Of a stretch of DNA of 64,000 nt, positions 44,060-51,283 are shown in pieces (position 1 is the stretch's first letter; each line of letters opens with the position of its first letter). The notes beneath the pieces are model-generated. The model was not told where the DNA came from and did not search any database. It saw only the letters and a program-made list of their open reading frames with translations. This DNA comes from CAYGZC01 sp964354225 (GTDB taxonomy: Bacteria; Bacteroidota; Ignavibacteria; UBA10030; SZUA-254), in assembly GCA_964354225.1 (NCBI GenBank), contig CAYGZC010000329.1:1-64000 (forward strand), in the 5' to 3' direction. Made by a program: the position numbers and the translations under genes.

Positions 44060-44106
44060 GGATTCATACAGCAAACAACTGGTCTGTAAAACCTCAAACT
44101 GAATCC
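44060..44106 (+). tRNA. Minimal tRNA-like element 1 (anticodon GTA, Tyr?)
   Basis: 47 bases. Perfect 7-bp acceptor-like stem GGATTCA/TGAATCC. In place of the D arm is ACAGCAAACAA. A 3-bp stem GGT/ACC closes a 7-base loop CTGTAAA, with T33 and anticodon GTA. No T arm. It belongs to a set of four such elements with the same A-C-A-G-C-A-A-A-C-A-A box. Far from a normal tRNA; may be a degenerate, edited or novel small RNA. Confidence 0.35.
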
Positions 44107-44111
44107 AGTGA

Positions 44112-44170
44112 AGGATGCTCACAGCAAACAAACCATTAGACTTGTAATCTAACCTTCGGGAACGCATCCT
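44112..44170 (+). tRNA. Minimal tRNA-like element 2 (anticodon TGT, Thr?)
   Basis: 59 bases. Acceptor-like AGGATGC/GCATCCT (7 bp), ACAGCAAACAA box at 44121-44131, perfect 5-bp anticodon-type stem TTAGA/TCTAA around CTTGTAA (T33, anticodon TGT), then CC-TTCG-GG, a stable tetraloop hairpin, where the T arm would be. Ends before CATTTTTTT. Five bases after element 1. Confidence 0.4.
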
Positions 44171-44182
44171 GTTCATTTTTTT

Positions 44183-44341
44183 ATAGAAACTCCAGTTGGA
44201 ACGTTAGAAAATACAGAAACTGCTTACCAGCTTATATTTGTTAATACTTCTTTGGTGAGGAGATTTATAGATGTATATTTATCGCAATCAATGTTTTTTG
44301 AGGAAATGGGAACATATGAGCAAAAGCTTTTAAATGAGTAA
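44183..44341 (+). CDS. ORF with apparent ATA start (52 aa)
   Basis: The T-tract at 44176-44182 is followed by ATA, not ATG, and the frame from that ATA is open for 52 codons: IETPVGTLENTETAYQLIFV and onward to EQKLLNE, then stop and another T-tract. No earlier ATG, GTG or TTG in frame between junction and codon 25. Either ATA initiates, or this is a decayed gene. Confidence 0.35.
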   Translation: METPVGTLENTETAYQLIFVNTSLVRRFIDVYLSQSMFFEEMGTYEQKLLNE

Positions 44342-44357
44342 TGCTTATTTTTTTATA

Positions 44358-44453
44358 GATCCGTACCGCAAACCAACCCACATACAAAGCTGACGACTTT
44401 GCACCACGGGAGTTCGGAGGCTCTCCCGCAAATAAAAGCGACCAAAACGGATC
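44358..44453 (+). tRNA. Minimal tRNA-like element 3 (anticodon GAC, Val?)
   Basis: 96 bases. GATCCGT/ACGGATC, extended by flanking TA/TA to 9 bp. Box ACCGCAAACCAA at 44365-44376. Perfect 5-bp stem CAAAG/CTTTG around CTGACGA (T33, anticodon GAC). A further long stem CGGGAG/CTCCCG at 44407-44427 sits where a variable or T arm would be. Preceded by T7 and ATA. Confidence 0.4.
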
Positions 44454-44458
44454 TAGTA

Positions 44459-44512
44459 GGGATTCCAACAGCAATCAAACCCTGACCTGAAACCAGATAA
44501 AAACGGAATCCC
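44459..44512 (+). tRNA. Minimal tRNA-like element 4 (anticodon unclear)
   Basis: 54 bases. GGGATTCC/GGAATCCC 8-bp stem, box ACAGCAATCAA at 44468-44478, weak central stem CTGA/CCAG with loop CCTGAAA (would read TGA, but position 33 is C). No T arm. Five bases after element 3. The weakest of the four. Confidence 0.3.
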
Positions 44513-44519
44513 GTTTTCG

Positions 44520-44623
44520 TTCTCTATGACGGAAATGTCACATAGAGTGGCGCCTGTATATAAAAAACTTGAGTAACGCCGTTCCTCTATGAACGGTTAG
44601 CATTTACGTAGAGTGGTACGCCT
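44520..44623 (+). ncRNA. Two tandem copies of a hairpin RNA element
   Basis: Copy 1 (44520-44555) and copy 2 (44582-44623) share TCTATGA-CGG and TAGAGTGG-CGCCT. Each folds as CTCTATG with CATAGAG (copy 1) or CGTAGAG (copy 2, an A-to-G change that keeps a T-G pair), with different loops. A TATA-like GTATATAAA lies between them. Conserved stem with variable loop supports an RNA function. Followed by a strong terminator. Confidence 0.4.
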
Positions 44624-44641
44624 AAGAGGTTGAGGACTTTC

Positions 44642-44668
44642 CGGTGGCTGAAAAGCCACCGTTTTTTT
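44642..44668 (+). terminator. Strong hairpin-T7 terminator
   Basis: Perfect 8-bp stem CGGTGGCT/AGCCACCG with a GAAA loop and seven T, directly followed by the ATG at 44669. The clearest intrinsic-type terminator in the window; it would end the RNA cluster. Confidence 0.75.
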
Positions 44669-44875
44669 ATGAAAAATCTTTCGTTTCCTTCTATTTCACA
44701 TAAAAAATTTAGTTTTAGTGGGAGAGATGAGGATAAATATCCTATGATCGCATCCGTAATGGGAAATATTTCCGTTCTTAACAAGGATGATTATGTATCC
44801 CCGTTAGGTTCAATATTTGAGAATTTCCTTGAAAATATTCTTAACCCTCTTTACGAAAGCACAACGGGTAAATAA
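44669..44875 (+). CDS. Small protein (68 aa)
   Basis: MKNLSFPSISHKKFSFSGRD and onward, with MIASVMGNISVLNKDDYVSP. Begins right after the strong terminator and ends a few bases before tRNA-Met. Function unknown. Confidence 0.45.
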   Translation: MKNLSFPSISHKKFSFSGRDEDKYPMIASVMGNISVLNKDDYVSPLGSIFENFLENILNPLYESTTGK

Positions 44876-44881
44876 ACACAA

Positions 44882-44960
44882 AGCGAGGTAGACCAGCTAG
44901 GTATAGGTCGCAAGGCTCATAACCTTGAGGTCGTTAGTTCAAATCTAACTCTCGCTACCA
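44882..44960 (+). tRNA. tRNA-Met (CAT), CCA encoded
   Basis: Complete cloverleaf. Acceptor AGCGAGG pairs with the strand ending CTCGCT (G7-T wobble), D arm GACC/GGTC, anticodon arm CAAGG-CTCATAA-CCTTG with anticodon CAT, T arm GTTAG-TTCAAAT-CTAAC, discriminator A, then CCA. Could also be an elongator Met or, if C34 is modified, Ile. T6 and the next ATG follow directly. Confidence 0.9.
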
Positions 44961-44966
44961 TTTTTT

Positions 44967-45176
44967 ATGAATATCTTAGATTTAACCGATCGTGTTGGAA
45001 ATAGATTTGGTTTAATCAAACCATACGTTGAGGCTTATTCTTTCTGCAACAGTGGATTACGAAATAATTTTTCCTTTATATGGTATAATCTCATGGGAAA
45101 AACAGTAATCTTTTATATCTTTCTTTCTTTACTATTCTCCATGAAAGGAGGTGAATTTTTTTATGCCGAAGATTAA
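44967..45176 (+). CDS. Small protein with hydrophobic end (69 aa)
   Basis: MNILDLTDRVGNRFGLIKPY; later a membrane-like IFYIFLSLLFSM. Contains the SD of the next gene, and its last residues (GGEFFYAED) are read from that SD and T-tract. Starts directly after tRNA-Met. Confidence 0.45.
   Translation: MNILDLTDRVGNRFGLIKPYVEAYSFCNSGLRNNFSFIWYNLMGKTVIFYIFLSLLFSMKGGEFFYAED
45147..45162 (+). promoter_or_regulatory. Full SD followed by T7 spacer
   Basis: GGAGGTGA at 45147-45154, then ATTTTTTT and ATG at 45163. Shows that a T-tract start can also have a full SD, with the T-tract acting as spacer; most others have none. Confidence 0.7.
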
Positions 45177-45474
45177 GAAATTTCGACAAGGAGACGTTCT
45201 AATTGTCTCTGTGGACTCCATGCCTAGTGGAGTTTCGCCAGTGGAAGGAAAAATAGTGGTTCGTGGAGAATTTACTGGTCACAGCCATCAATTTCACCCT
45301 TCTGCTAAAGCAGTTTTAATGAAAAAAGGTGAAGAAATCTTCATTAAAGTTGAAGAGCCTTCCGTTCTTTTTCATGAAGAACATAAGCCGATAGAACTTC
45401 CTGTTGGTTTATATCAAGCAACAACCCAACAAGAACTGAACCTTTCTAACGAAATCCGATCAGTGCGTGATTAA
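45163..45474 (+). CDS. Small beta-barrel protein, DUF6745 partner
   Basis: 103 residues: FRQGDVLIVSVDSMP, VRGEFTGHSHQFHP, then LFHEEHKPIELPVGLYQATT. The HEEH-PI-LP-G-Y ending is typical of small proteins encoded next to DUF6745 proteins in bacteria and phages, as here (8-base overlap downstream). Fold likely cupin-like; function unknown. Best SD in the plus region. Confidence 0.6.
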   Translation: MPKIKKFRQGDVLIVSVDSMPSGVSPVEGKIVVRGEFTGHSHQFHPSAKAVLMKKGEEIFIKVEEPSVLFHEEHKPIELPVGLYQATTQQELNLSNEIRSVRD

Positions 45475-46411
45475 AATGAACACCTTCAACGAGGAACAAA
45501 TCCAAGAAATGTATCGGATACGAGATAAAATCTTGGATAAGATCTTCGCCCTTAATTTTTTTGACGCCAAAAAAACAGACATCTTTATTGACGTTCTTTA
45601 TAAGGTTGCGAATGTCGCCCCACCAATAAAAGTCTACTTGGATTCACCGAAAGAACTCCAAATGGCGGGAAATATGCTTTTAAAGTTTCCAGAAACAGAT
45701 GATCCGACCGAGATTTTGAAAAAAATCCGTGCCAAAGAATTTCCGTATACACGAACCGAGAAACTTGAATATATTCCCTTCTGTTACAGAGGCACATGGT
45801 GGGATCTTGATTGGGTGTTATTTTATAAGTACTTTTCGGGAAAAGGTGTGGATGTTCCTCCGTTGTTTATGGAATATGCAGAAAAATTTCTGGAAGCACT
45901 TCCAGCTTTTTTAGTTACTTTCACACCAATCTGTCTAATTTCCCTACCACCTATTTTGATATCACTTGATCCCCAAAAACGTCTACATTCTAATATAAAA
46001 CCGGCTGTTACTTTTCGGGATGACTACCAACAATACTGGGTACATGGTATAGCATTTACCGAGGATGAATTCAACAAGTTCATTCTCTTAGAACCGAAAT
46101 GGGACGAAGTAATGACAATCTCCAACGTGGAAAAACGGACTACTATTCTTACAGAACACAAAAATCTGTTCATCAATTCCGGTGCAAAGCTAATCGCACA
46201 GGATAAGGAATACAGCAAGATCAATAAACAGGAACTGGATCGCTATCTATATGAGGCGAAATATGAAAATATTTCATTTCATATTGTGCGTCTTCATGAC
46301 CATTCGGTTGATAAAGAAAGCATCCATCTGGTTCCTCTTACCTGCAAAACACCGGAAGAAGCAGTGCTTTGGATGAACCACGGACATAAAGATTTTATCA
46401 CCCAAACCTGA
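45467..46411 (+). CDS. DUF6745-like protein
   Basis: 314 residues. Signature RLHSNIKPAVTFRDDYQQYW, then VHGIAF resembles the RLH..gPAv.frDGy..y..HGv motif of DUF6745. Another conserved-looking RGTWWDLDWVLFY lies earlier. The C-terminal part has KLIAQDKEYSKINKQEL then RLHDHSVDKESIHLV. Translated with the upstream partner (overlap). Family function unknown to me. Confidence 0.6.
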   Translation: MIKMNTFNEEQIQEMYRIRDKILDKIFALNFFDAKKTDIFIDVLYKVANVAPPIKVYLDSPKELQMAGNMLLKFPETDDPTEILKKIRAKEFPYTRTEKLEYIPFCYRGTWWDLDWVLFYKYFSGKGVDVPPLFMEYAEKFLEALPAFLVTFTPICLISLPPILISLDPQKRLHSNIKPAVTFRDDYQQYWVHGIAFTEDEFNKFILLEPKWDEVMTISNVEKRTTILTEHKNLFINSGAKLIAQDKEYSKINKQELDRYLYEAKYENISFHIVRLHDHSVDKESIHLVPLTCKTPEEAVLWMNHGHKDFITQT

Positions 46412-46430
46412 AATTTTTTCCCTATTTTTT

Positions 46431-46643
46431 ATGGAAACTATACCGTTTGTTTACTGTCGTCTGACATCCGAGCCAGATGAACATCTTAAATTATACGATT
46501 TATTCCATTTTGATGAAACATTACGCGGTAAATGGATCAGAATAGCTTCCATGAGAAGTGAATTGTCACCAAATACGACTGGATATCTTAGCGAACATCA
46601 CGATATATTGCGAGGAATAGAAGAATATGAAATGTTTGTCTAA
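46431..46643 (+). CDS. Small protein (70 aa)
   Basis: METIPFVYCRLTSEPDEHLK and onward; beta/alpha mix with LRGKWIRIASM. T-tract start. No family recognised. Confidence 0.45.
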   Translation: METIPFVYCRLTSEPDEHLKLYDLFHFDETLRGKWIRIASMRSELSPNTTGYLSEHHDILRGIEEYEMFV

Positions 46644-46650
46644 TATTATA

Positions 46651-46785
46651 ATGAACGAGGTAGCTGTGAAATTTTCATTTAAAGAATATAGTAGCCTTGA
46701 AAAATTACGTAGAAAATTACAAATTGTAAATAGAATTCTGGTGTTATTTCTTTCACCGATAGAACTTGTCTTTTATTCTAATTAA
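46651..46785 (+). CDS. Small basic protein (44 aa)
   Basis: MNEVAVKFSFKEYSSLEKLR, then a hydrophobic ILVLFLSPIELVF end that could be a membrane segment. No T-tract or clear SD before it. Stop followed by T7 junction. Low certainty. Confidence 0.35.
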   Translation: MNEVAVKFSFKEYSSLEKLRRKLQIVNRILVLFLSPIELVFYSN

Positions 46786-46794
46786 TATTTTTTT

Positions 46795-46998
46795 ATGACC
46801 GAAGGTTCATCGAGCAGTTCTGCTGGTTGTGGCTTGGGGTTTTGTAGCGTATTGACGTTGATATTTGTAGTCTTCAAGTTGTTGGGGTATATTTCATGGA
46901 GTTGGTGGTTGGTGTTTCTCCCGATAATAATTTCGACCTGTATCGGTATAATCATGATCATAATCTTTCTGGTTATACTGATAATCGGTTCGAATTAA
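46795..46998 (+). CDS. Two-TM small membrane protein, phage type
   Basis: 67 residues: Ser/Gly-rich start, then LTLIFVVFKLLGYISWSWWL and a second hydrophobic stretch. LIFVVxKLxGxIxWSWWxV is a widespread motif of small phage membrane proteins sometimes labelled fragile-X-F-associated. Function of the family not established. T-tract start. Confidence 0.7.
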   Translation: MTEGSSSSSAGCGLGFCSVLTLIFVVFKLLGYISWSWWLVFLPIIISTCIGIIMIIIFLVILIIGSN

Positions 46999-47018
46999 TT
47001 TTTTTATAGGTGAATCCT

Positions 47019-48467
47019 ATGAGCTACTGGAATCAAGTAAGAAAAGAAAACAATAAAACAGTAAGAACGGAAAATGACGCAATTTCCAACGCGTCAACAT
47101 TAAATGCCGTCTTGGATTTGTTTTCCCAAATTGGTGCACTTCGTACCAGAGAAGATGATGAGGTAAGACGGAAGTTTATGGAAGCCTTCAACACCGATCC
47201 TCTTTTAACCACGAAATGTGCTTTTTATGCCCGTGATGTGCGGCAGGGACTGGGAGAACGGAAAACCTTCCGTACTATTCTTGTATGGTTGGCTAAAAAC
47301 CATCCATATGTATTACGCAAAAATTTAGGACATATACCAGAATACGGAAGGTGGGATGATCTTTTCGTTTTGCGAAATACTCCGTTGGAAAATGATATGG
47401 TATATGTTATCCGACATCAGTTGGGTGTAGATAATGGTTCCGAAACACCCAGTTTGCTGGGAAAGTGGATGCCTTCATGCAACACGAGTTCGAAGGCAAA
47501 ACGGGAAATGGCCAAGTTCTTCATGAAACAGTTAAATATGCGGGAAAAAGGCTACCGTAAGTTGCTCAGCAATCTACGCAACAAGATTCGGATTGTGGAA
47601 TCTATGATGTGTCGGCAGAAATGGGGAGAAATTCCCTACGATAAAATTCCGTCACGGGCCAGTATGATCTATCGGAAAGCCTTTGGTCGACATGATTCAA
47701 CCCGTTATACCGAATATCTTGAGGCGGTGAAAAAGGGTGAGAAGAAAATCAACGTCAAAAATCTCTATCCTTATGAACTTTTGCAACGAGCATCGGTATC
47801 CGATGAAACCGTGGAAGTCATGTGGAAAAATCTACCCGATTATACGGGAAAAGGAGAATCGGCAATTGTAGTAGCCGATGTATCTGGTTCTATGACTTCT
47901 GGCTACAGAACTTCGGTAGTACCTTTAATGGTTTCTGTTTCGCTCGCTATCTATTTTGCGGAACGGAATAAGGGGATTTTCCAGAATAAATTTATTACCT
48001 TCACCAATACACCGAAACTCTTTGAAATACAGGGAAAATCGCTTTCCGATAAATATCTATCCGTAATAGGGGATAGACCGGCGGAAAATACCAATCTCTT
48101 TGCTGTTTTCAAGTTATTGGTGGATACAGCGGTGAAATATAAAGCCAATGTGGAGGATATGCCCCAGAAAATCTACATCATTTCCGACATGGAATTTGAT
48201 TCGGCTATGGGTGGAACCAATACCAACTTCGAAGAAATTGATCGTCTTTACCAAACCACCAAATATGCTCGACCTCAACTGGTTTTCTGGAATGTGTGCA
48301 GTCGACATGATCAACAGCCTGTAACTGTTGACGATAAAGGCACGTTTTTAGTGTCCGGTCTCACGCCGAAGATCTTTGAAGCTGTTATGAAATCACAGTC
48401 TGTCGGACCGATGGAACTCATGTTAGACATCCTCAATGCGGAACGGTACGCGAAAATTACCGTGTAA
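47019..48467 (+). CDS. TROVE/vWA-like RNA-binding protein (DUF2828-like)
   Basis: 482 residues. Start ATG 47019 has AGGTGA 6 bases upstream; the T-tract at 47001 ends in ATA instead. N-terminal helical repeat region (for example RDVRQGLGERKTFRTILVWL and GHIPEYGRWDDLF) is TROVE/HEAT-like. From about 285 a vWA domain: VVADVSGSMTSGYRTS supplies the DxSGS metal site, with SDMEFDSAM further on. Ro60/DUF2828-type proteins bind structured RNAs; a fitting partner for the many RNAs here. Confidence 0.75.
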   Translation: MSYWNQVRKENNKTVRTENDAISNASTLNAVLDLFSQIGALRTREDDEVRRKFMEAFNTDPLLTTKCAFYARDVRQGLGERKTFRTILVWLAKNHPYVLRKNLGHIPEYGRWDDLFVLRNTPLENDMVYVIRHQLGVDNGSETPSLLGKWMPSCNTSSKAKREMAKFFMKQLNMREKGYRKLLSNLRNKIRIVESMMCRQKWGEIPYDKIPSRASMIYRKAFGRHDSTRYTEYLEAVKKGEKKINVKNLYPYELLQRASVSDETVEVMWKNLPDYTGKGESAIVVADVSGSMTSGYRTSVVPLMVSVSLAIYFAERNKGIFQNKFITFTNTPKLFEIQGKSLSDKYLSVIGDRPAENTNLFAVFKLLVDTAVKYKANVEDMPQKIYIISDMEFDSAMGGTNTNFEEIDRLYQTTKYARPQLVFWNVCSRHDQQPVTVDDKGTFLVSGLTPKIFEAVMKSQSVGPMELMLDILNAERYAKITV

Positions 48468-48473
48468 TCTTTT

Positions 48474-48493
48474 TTTCATGAAATAACTATTGT
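48474..48493. repeat. Second copy of 20-base control-region repeat
   Basis: TTTCATGAAATAACTATTGT is identical to 24632-24651 in the divergent control region. Here it follows the TROVE/vWA gene's T-tract. Contains TTTCATGAAA, a palindrome. A shared binding site is possible. Confidence 0.6.
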
Positions 48494-48517
48494 CGTGAAA
48501 TCGCCAATTTTTTATAA

Positions 48518-48724
48518 ATGAGACTATTACCGATAGAAATTTACTACAGACGCGATGACCACTGGCTCTTTGATGAAGAAGCACATATAGTAAAAGAATC
48601 TTGTAGACAAATAACCGTGTTGATTCTTCGTATTTCGGGTAAATTTAAAGATGGAAAAGGAGAAGACACGAATATGTCCCACATATTTTATTCTTCTTCT
48701 ATGATTCCCATATATTTTTCATAA
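48518..48724 (+). CDS. Small protein (68 aa)
   Basis: MRLLPIEIYYRRDDHWLFDE. Start lies 5 bases after a TTTTTTATA junction. Next to a copy of the 20-base repeat shared with the control region. Function unknown. Confidence 0.4.
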   Translation: MRLLPIEIYYRRDDHWLFDEEAHIVKESCRQITVLILRISGKFKDGKGEDTNMSHIFYSSSMIPIYFS

Positions 48725-48731
48725 TTTTTTT

Positions 48732-49019
48732 ATGGAATTAGTTATCAACAAAGATTCACCGAATCTTCAACGTTTATTCTGGATACTTTCCAATCCTATA
48801 CGATTAAAAATTTTTATTGAAACCCAAAATAATTCCATTTCAATAACACAATTGGCTAAAAAACTGCAGGTTTCGCAACCATATATAACCCAAAACGTTA
48901 TAACAATGGAAGAATACGGTTTAGTTAATGTAAAACGGGGAAACGGACATGCTACCAAGGTCGTTTGCGCTAGCTACAGCAAAATTATATTCAACGCTTC
49001 ATCTAACCCTACCAACTAA
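48732..49019 (+). CDS. ArsR-like winged-helix regulator
   Basis: 95 residues. LQRLFWILSNPIRLKIFIET then ITQLAKKLQVSQPYITQNVI and YGLVNVKRGNG: the helix-turn-helix plus wing of ArsR/MarR-type archaeal regulators. No metal-sensing Cys motif seen. T-tract start. Likely controls viral genes; the downstream gene overlaps it by 71 bases. Confidence 0.75.
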   Translation: MELVINKDSPNLQRLFWILSNPIRLKIFIETQNNSISITQLAKKLQVSQPYITQNVITMEEYGLVNVKRGNGHATKVVCASYSKIIFNASSNPTN

Positions 49020-49590
49020 GCCACAACCTCAATTACGGATTTACTCCTCTCATCCAGCTACAATATATGCTCTTGAAACCTATACTCACGGCATAGATCA
49101 GGATTATTTACGAAATTTCTACGATACCTGCGGCACTTCCGACTCATGGGATGAGGTCTACGGAAAACCGTACGGGAAACTCTACATGCTTTCTTTCGAT
49201 CACCGCGCTCGCGGTATCGTAGCTATGATGCTTTTGGAAGGGAAAACGGATTTTCTGAAAGCCGTAGATGATTTTAAACTTCTCTACGGTATCTATCGGT
49301 TAGTTCCGTACCTTTTGCCCTCCAATATATTATATATTCATCCAGAAACTTTTCCCTTCAACTTTGGTTTAATTTCCAATATAACCAGAACACCGATACA
49401 TCCTATTACCTACCAACGCTGTCTAAAAAACTATCTATCTATAGCTATCGATAACAGTAAAATTGTTTTGAGTAAAAAGGATCATCGATTTAGTAAATAT
49501 CTCAACAGTTTGGATGATATTAAGAAAGAGGATAGCTGTACCTTTATCGTGCGGAGAATAAAAAAGAAACGCCGTTTTTTCGGCACGTAA
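48949..49590 (+). CDS. Unknown protein (213 aa)
   Basis: Starts inside the regulator gene; a later in-frame ATG (MLSFDHRARG) gives a shorter option. Core has FYDTCGTSDSWDEVYGKPYG and RGIVAMMLLEGKTDFLKAVD. Basic end RRIKKKRRFF. No family recognised. May be coupled to the regulator. Confidence 0.5.
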   Translation: MLPRSFALATAKLYSTLHLTLPTKPQPQLRIYSSHPATIYALETYTHGIDQDYLRNFYDTCGTSDSWDEVYGKPYGKLYMLSFDHRARGIVAMMLLEGKTDFLKAVDDFKLLYGIYRLVPYLLPSNILYIHPETFPFNFGLISNITRTPIHPITYQRCLKNYLSIAIDNSKIVLSKKDHRFSKYLNSLDDIKKEDSCTFIVRRIKKKRRFFGT

Positions 49591-49595
49591 TTTTT

Positions 49596-49784
49596 ATGAA
49601 AACAATTGGAATATTAAAAAATCAATACATTCCCTGCAATTTAGTAGATTGTAAAGGGTGTGCAAATTCGAATAACTATTGTAAACATGATAAAATCTGT
49701 GAATTTTTAAACTCTTCTGTTCGTCTTACAAAAAATATTATGGAGGAGATCGGAAATTATGTGGCCTATTTTTCCCGCAAATGA
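49596..49784 (+). CDS. Tandem Cys-cluster paralogue 1 (62 aa)
   Basis: NQYIPCNLVDCKGCANSNNY then CKHDKICEF. The YI-P/A-C-N/S-L-V/I-D/N-C block is shared with the next two genes at 49759 and 49930: three tandem diverged copies. Short T5 tract start. Probably zinc-binding; function unknown. Confidence 0.55.
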   Translation: MKTIGILKNQYIPCNLVDCKGCANSNNYCKHDKICEFLNSSVRLTKNIMEEIGNYVAYFSRK

Positions 49785-49923
49785 TGGATATATTGCCTGT
49801 TCTCTTATTAATTGTCTTTGTGATTTTTCTTCTAAAGATCTTATATGTGATTTTGTTAATGATAAACTTGAGAAGACGTTGACTTTATTTACGGAGGAAG
49901 TAACATCGGTTCTCTGTAATTAA
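49759..49923 (+). CDS. Tandem Cys-cluster paralogue 2 (54 aa)
   Basis: MWPIFPANDGYIACSLINCL then CDFSSKDLICDFVND: matches paralogue 1 (YIPCNLVDC) and 3 (IVPCSLMQC). SD GGAGGAGAT before the ATG; overlaps paralogue 1 by 26 bases. Stop followed by T6 junction. Confidence 0.5.
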   Translation: MWPIFPANDGYIACSLINCLCDFSSKDLICDFVNDKLEKTLTLFTEEVTSVLCN

Positions 49924-49929
49924 TTTTTT

Positions 49930-50148
49930 ATGAAGATCTTAAATCCGATGGATAGCAAAAGCAAAATTGTTCCCTGTAGTCTAATGCAGTGCTGCATAAT
50001 AGGAGGATCGTTTCCGCCTTTTGAAACAAGTATACCATGCGGCTGTTATTTTCATACAATAAAGCGTTCTATATCTCTTACTGTTACAACAGGTGTTGTT
50101 AAAAGGATGGAGGAGGAGAATATTTTTTATGCACCTTCTCAACATTAA
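49930..50148 (+). CDS. Tandem Cys-cluster paralogue 3 (72 aa)
   Basis: KIVPCSLMQCCIIGGSFPPF then TSIPCGCYFHTIKRS. Same leading Cys block as paralogues 1 and 2. Its 3' end contains the SD (GGAGGAG) and T-tract of the next gene (ENIFYAPSQH). Function unknown. Confidence 0.5.
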   Translation: MKILNPMDSKSKIVPCSLMQCCIIGGSFPPFETSIPCGCYFHTIKRSISLTVTTGVVKRMEEENIFYAPSQH

Positions 50149-50278
50149 TTGTGCTGTATCAGACTTAAATATTATTCTTAACAGAATAATATGGTTTGAT
50201 CCACCTGACTACTTTCTTTGGTTAGCACATGAGTCTATCACCCATTCAATCTATATGTTCTGTATGCGTGAAGACTGA
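50129..50278 (+). CDS. Small protein (49 aa)
   Basis: MHLLNINCAVSDLNIILNRI and onward; helical, two Cys. Start has both an SD (AGGAGGAG) and the T-tract. Overlaps paralogue 3 by 20 bases. Confidence 0.45.
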   Translation: MHLLNINCAVSDLNIILNRIIWFDPPDYFLWLAHESITHSIYMFCMRED

Positions 50279-50284
50279 TTTTTT

Positions 50285-51274
50285 ATGAATCTCGAAGACA
50301 TAAAAAGATTCGCGCTCTATCAAAAAGAGCATTGGCTGGAGCAAACCGGTGTTATTGCTCAGTATAACTATGCAGACAAGGTATTAGTACTTTCAAATGG
50401 TTCCGAATTTACAGTTTCGCCACAAGCCGAACACCAACTGTTTACCAACCGTATTAAGATCTTGGGAACAGTCAATAACTTTACCAACGATCCCGAATTT
50501 ATCCAGAAGGCAGTCGACCGGAAGATAGAACGGGAAACCAAAACCAACACTTTCGTTATCTTCGATGAAAGGAATAAGAACATCAAAGGAATAGTCAGTG
50601 ATCAATACCGCCGCATTTTCAATGCAAATGTGATCGATCGGATACCGGACAACTATCTCCAGCAATTCGATAAGCAACACAGTTTTATTAATGATGTAAA
50701 GATGAGTATCAAGCTCACCAATTCCGACAGCATTAATAAACAGGAAATTAAAGCTGCTGGATACAAGGTCGGTGATATGGTTGCTCTCGGAATGGGAGTC
50801 GGAAATAGCGAAATTGGGGAAGGTTCCCTTTGGGTAGAACAAGTTGCCTTACGCTTGGTCTGTACCAATCTCATGATCCGTCCCGCCGGTGCTATTAATG
50901 TAGAACGGATGATCCATAAGGGATTTGGTATTATGGATCGGTTTAACTACGCTATGCACGAGGTAGCACAACGAAGTGAGATTATGCCCGTAATTAATCG
51001 AGCCATCAATCGACCCGCTATTTATGATGTAGCTAATGAAAATCAAATTCCTAATGTGCTGCGCCGGGTACGGATCGGCAAAGAACACGATGAAGGCATT
51101 ATTAACGCCTACGGTATTGAACCTCTCGGACGAACCGAAGAAGGTATTAACGGTTGGGGAGTCTACAGTGCAGTTACCCGCTACAACAGTAATGTCTATC
51201 CGAATACCGAAAATTATAGCGCCTTGGAATCGATGTCCATTCTCAGTGCCGCGTATCCCCTGCTCACCATGTGA
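50285..51274 (+). CDS. DUF932-like protein
   Basis: 329 residues, the phage/plasmid DUF932 pattern: ERNKNIKGIVSDQYRRIFNA (the ..a.VSd.Y..i.N...), later GEGSLWVEQVALRLVCTNLM (the C.NGm-type motif) and a helical middle. Members are common on mobile elements; function unresolved. T-tract start after GTGATTTTTTATG. Confidence 0.7.
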   Translation: MNLEDIKRFALYQKEHWLEQTGVIAQYNYADKVLVLSNGSEFTVSPQAEHQLFTNRIKILGTVNNFTNDPEFIQKAVDRKIERETKTNTFVIFDERNKNIKGIVSDQYRRIFNANVIDRIPDNYLQQFDKQHSFINDVKMSIKLTNSDSINKQEIKAAGYKVGDMVALGMGVGNSEIGEGSLWVEQVALRLVCTNLMIRPAGAINVERMIHKGFGIMDRFNYAMHEVAQRSEIMPVINRAINRPAIYDVANENQIPNVLRRVRIGKEHDEGIINAYGIEPLGRTEEGINGWGVYSAVTRYNSNVYPNTENYSALESMSILSAAYPLLTM

Positions 51275-51283
51275 GCTTTTTTT

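Noticed and set aside
44060..44110. ATG at 44058 as a protein start
   Set aside because: The frame stops within a few codons of the tRNA-like element and the perfect acceptor-type stem begins at its G.
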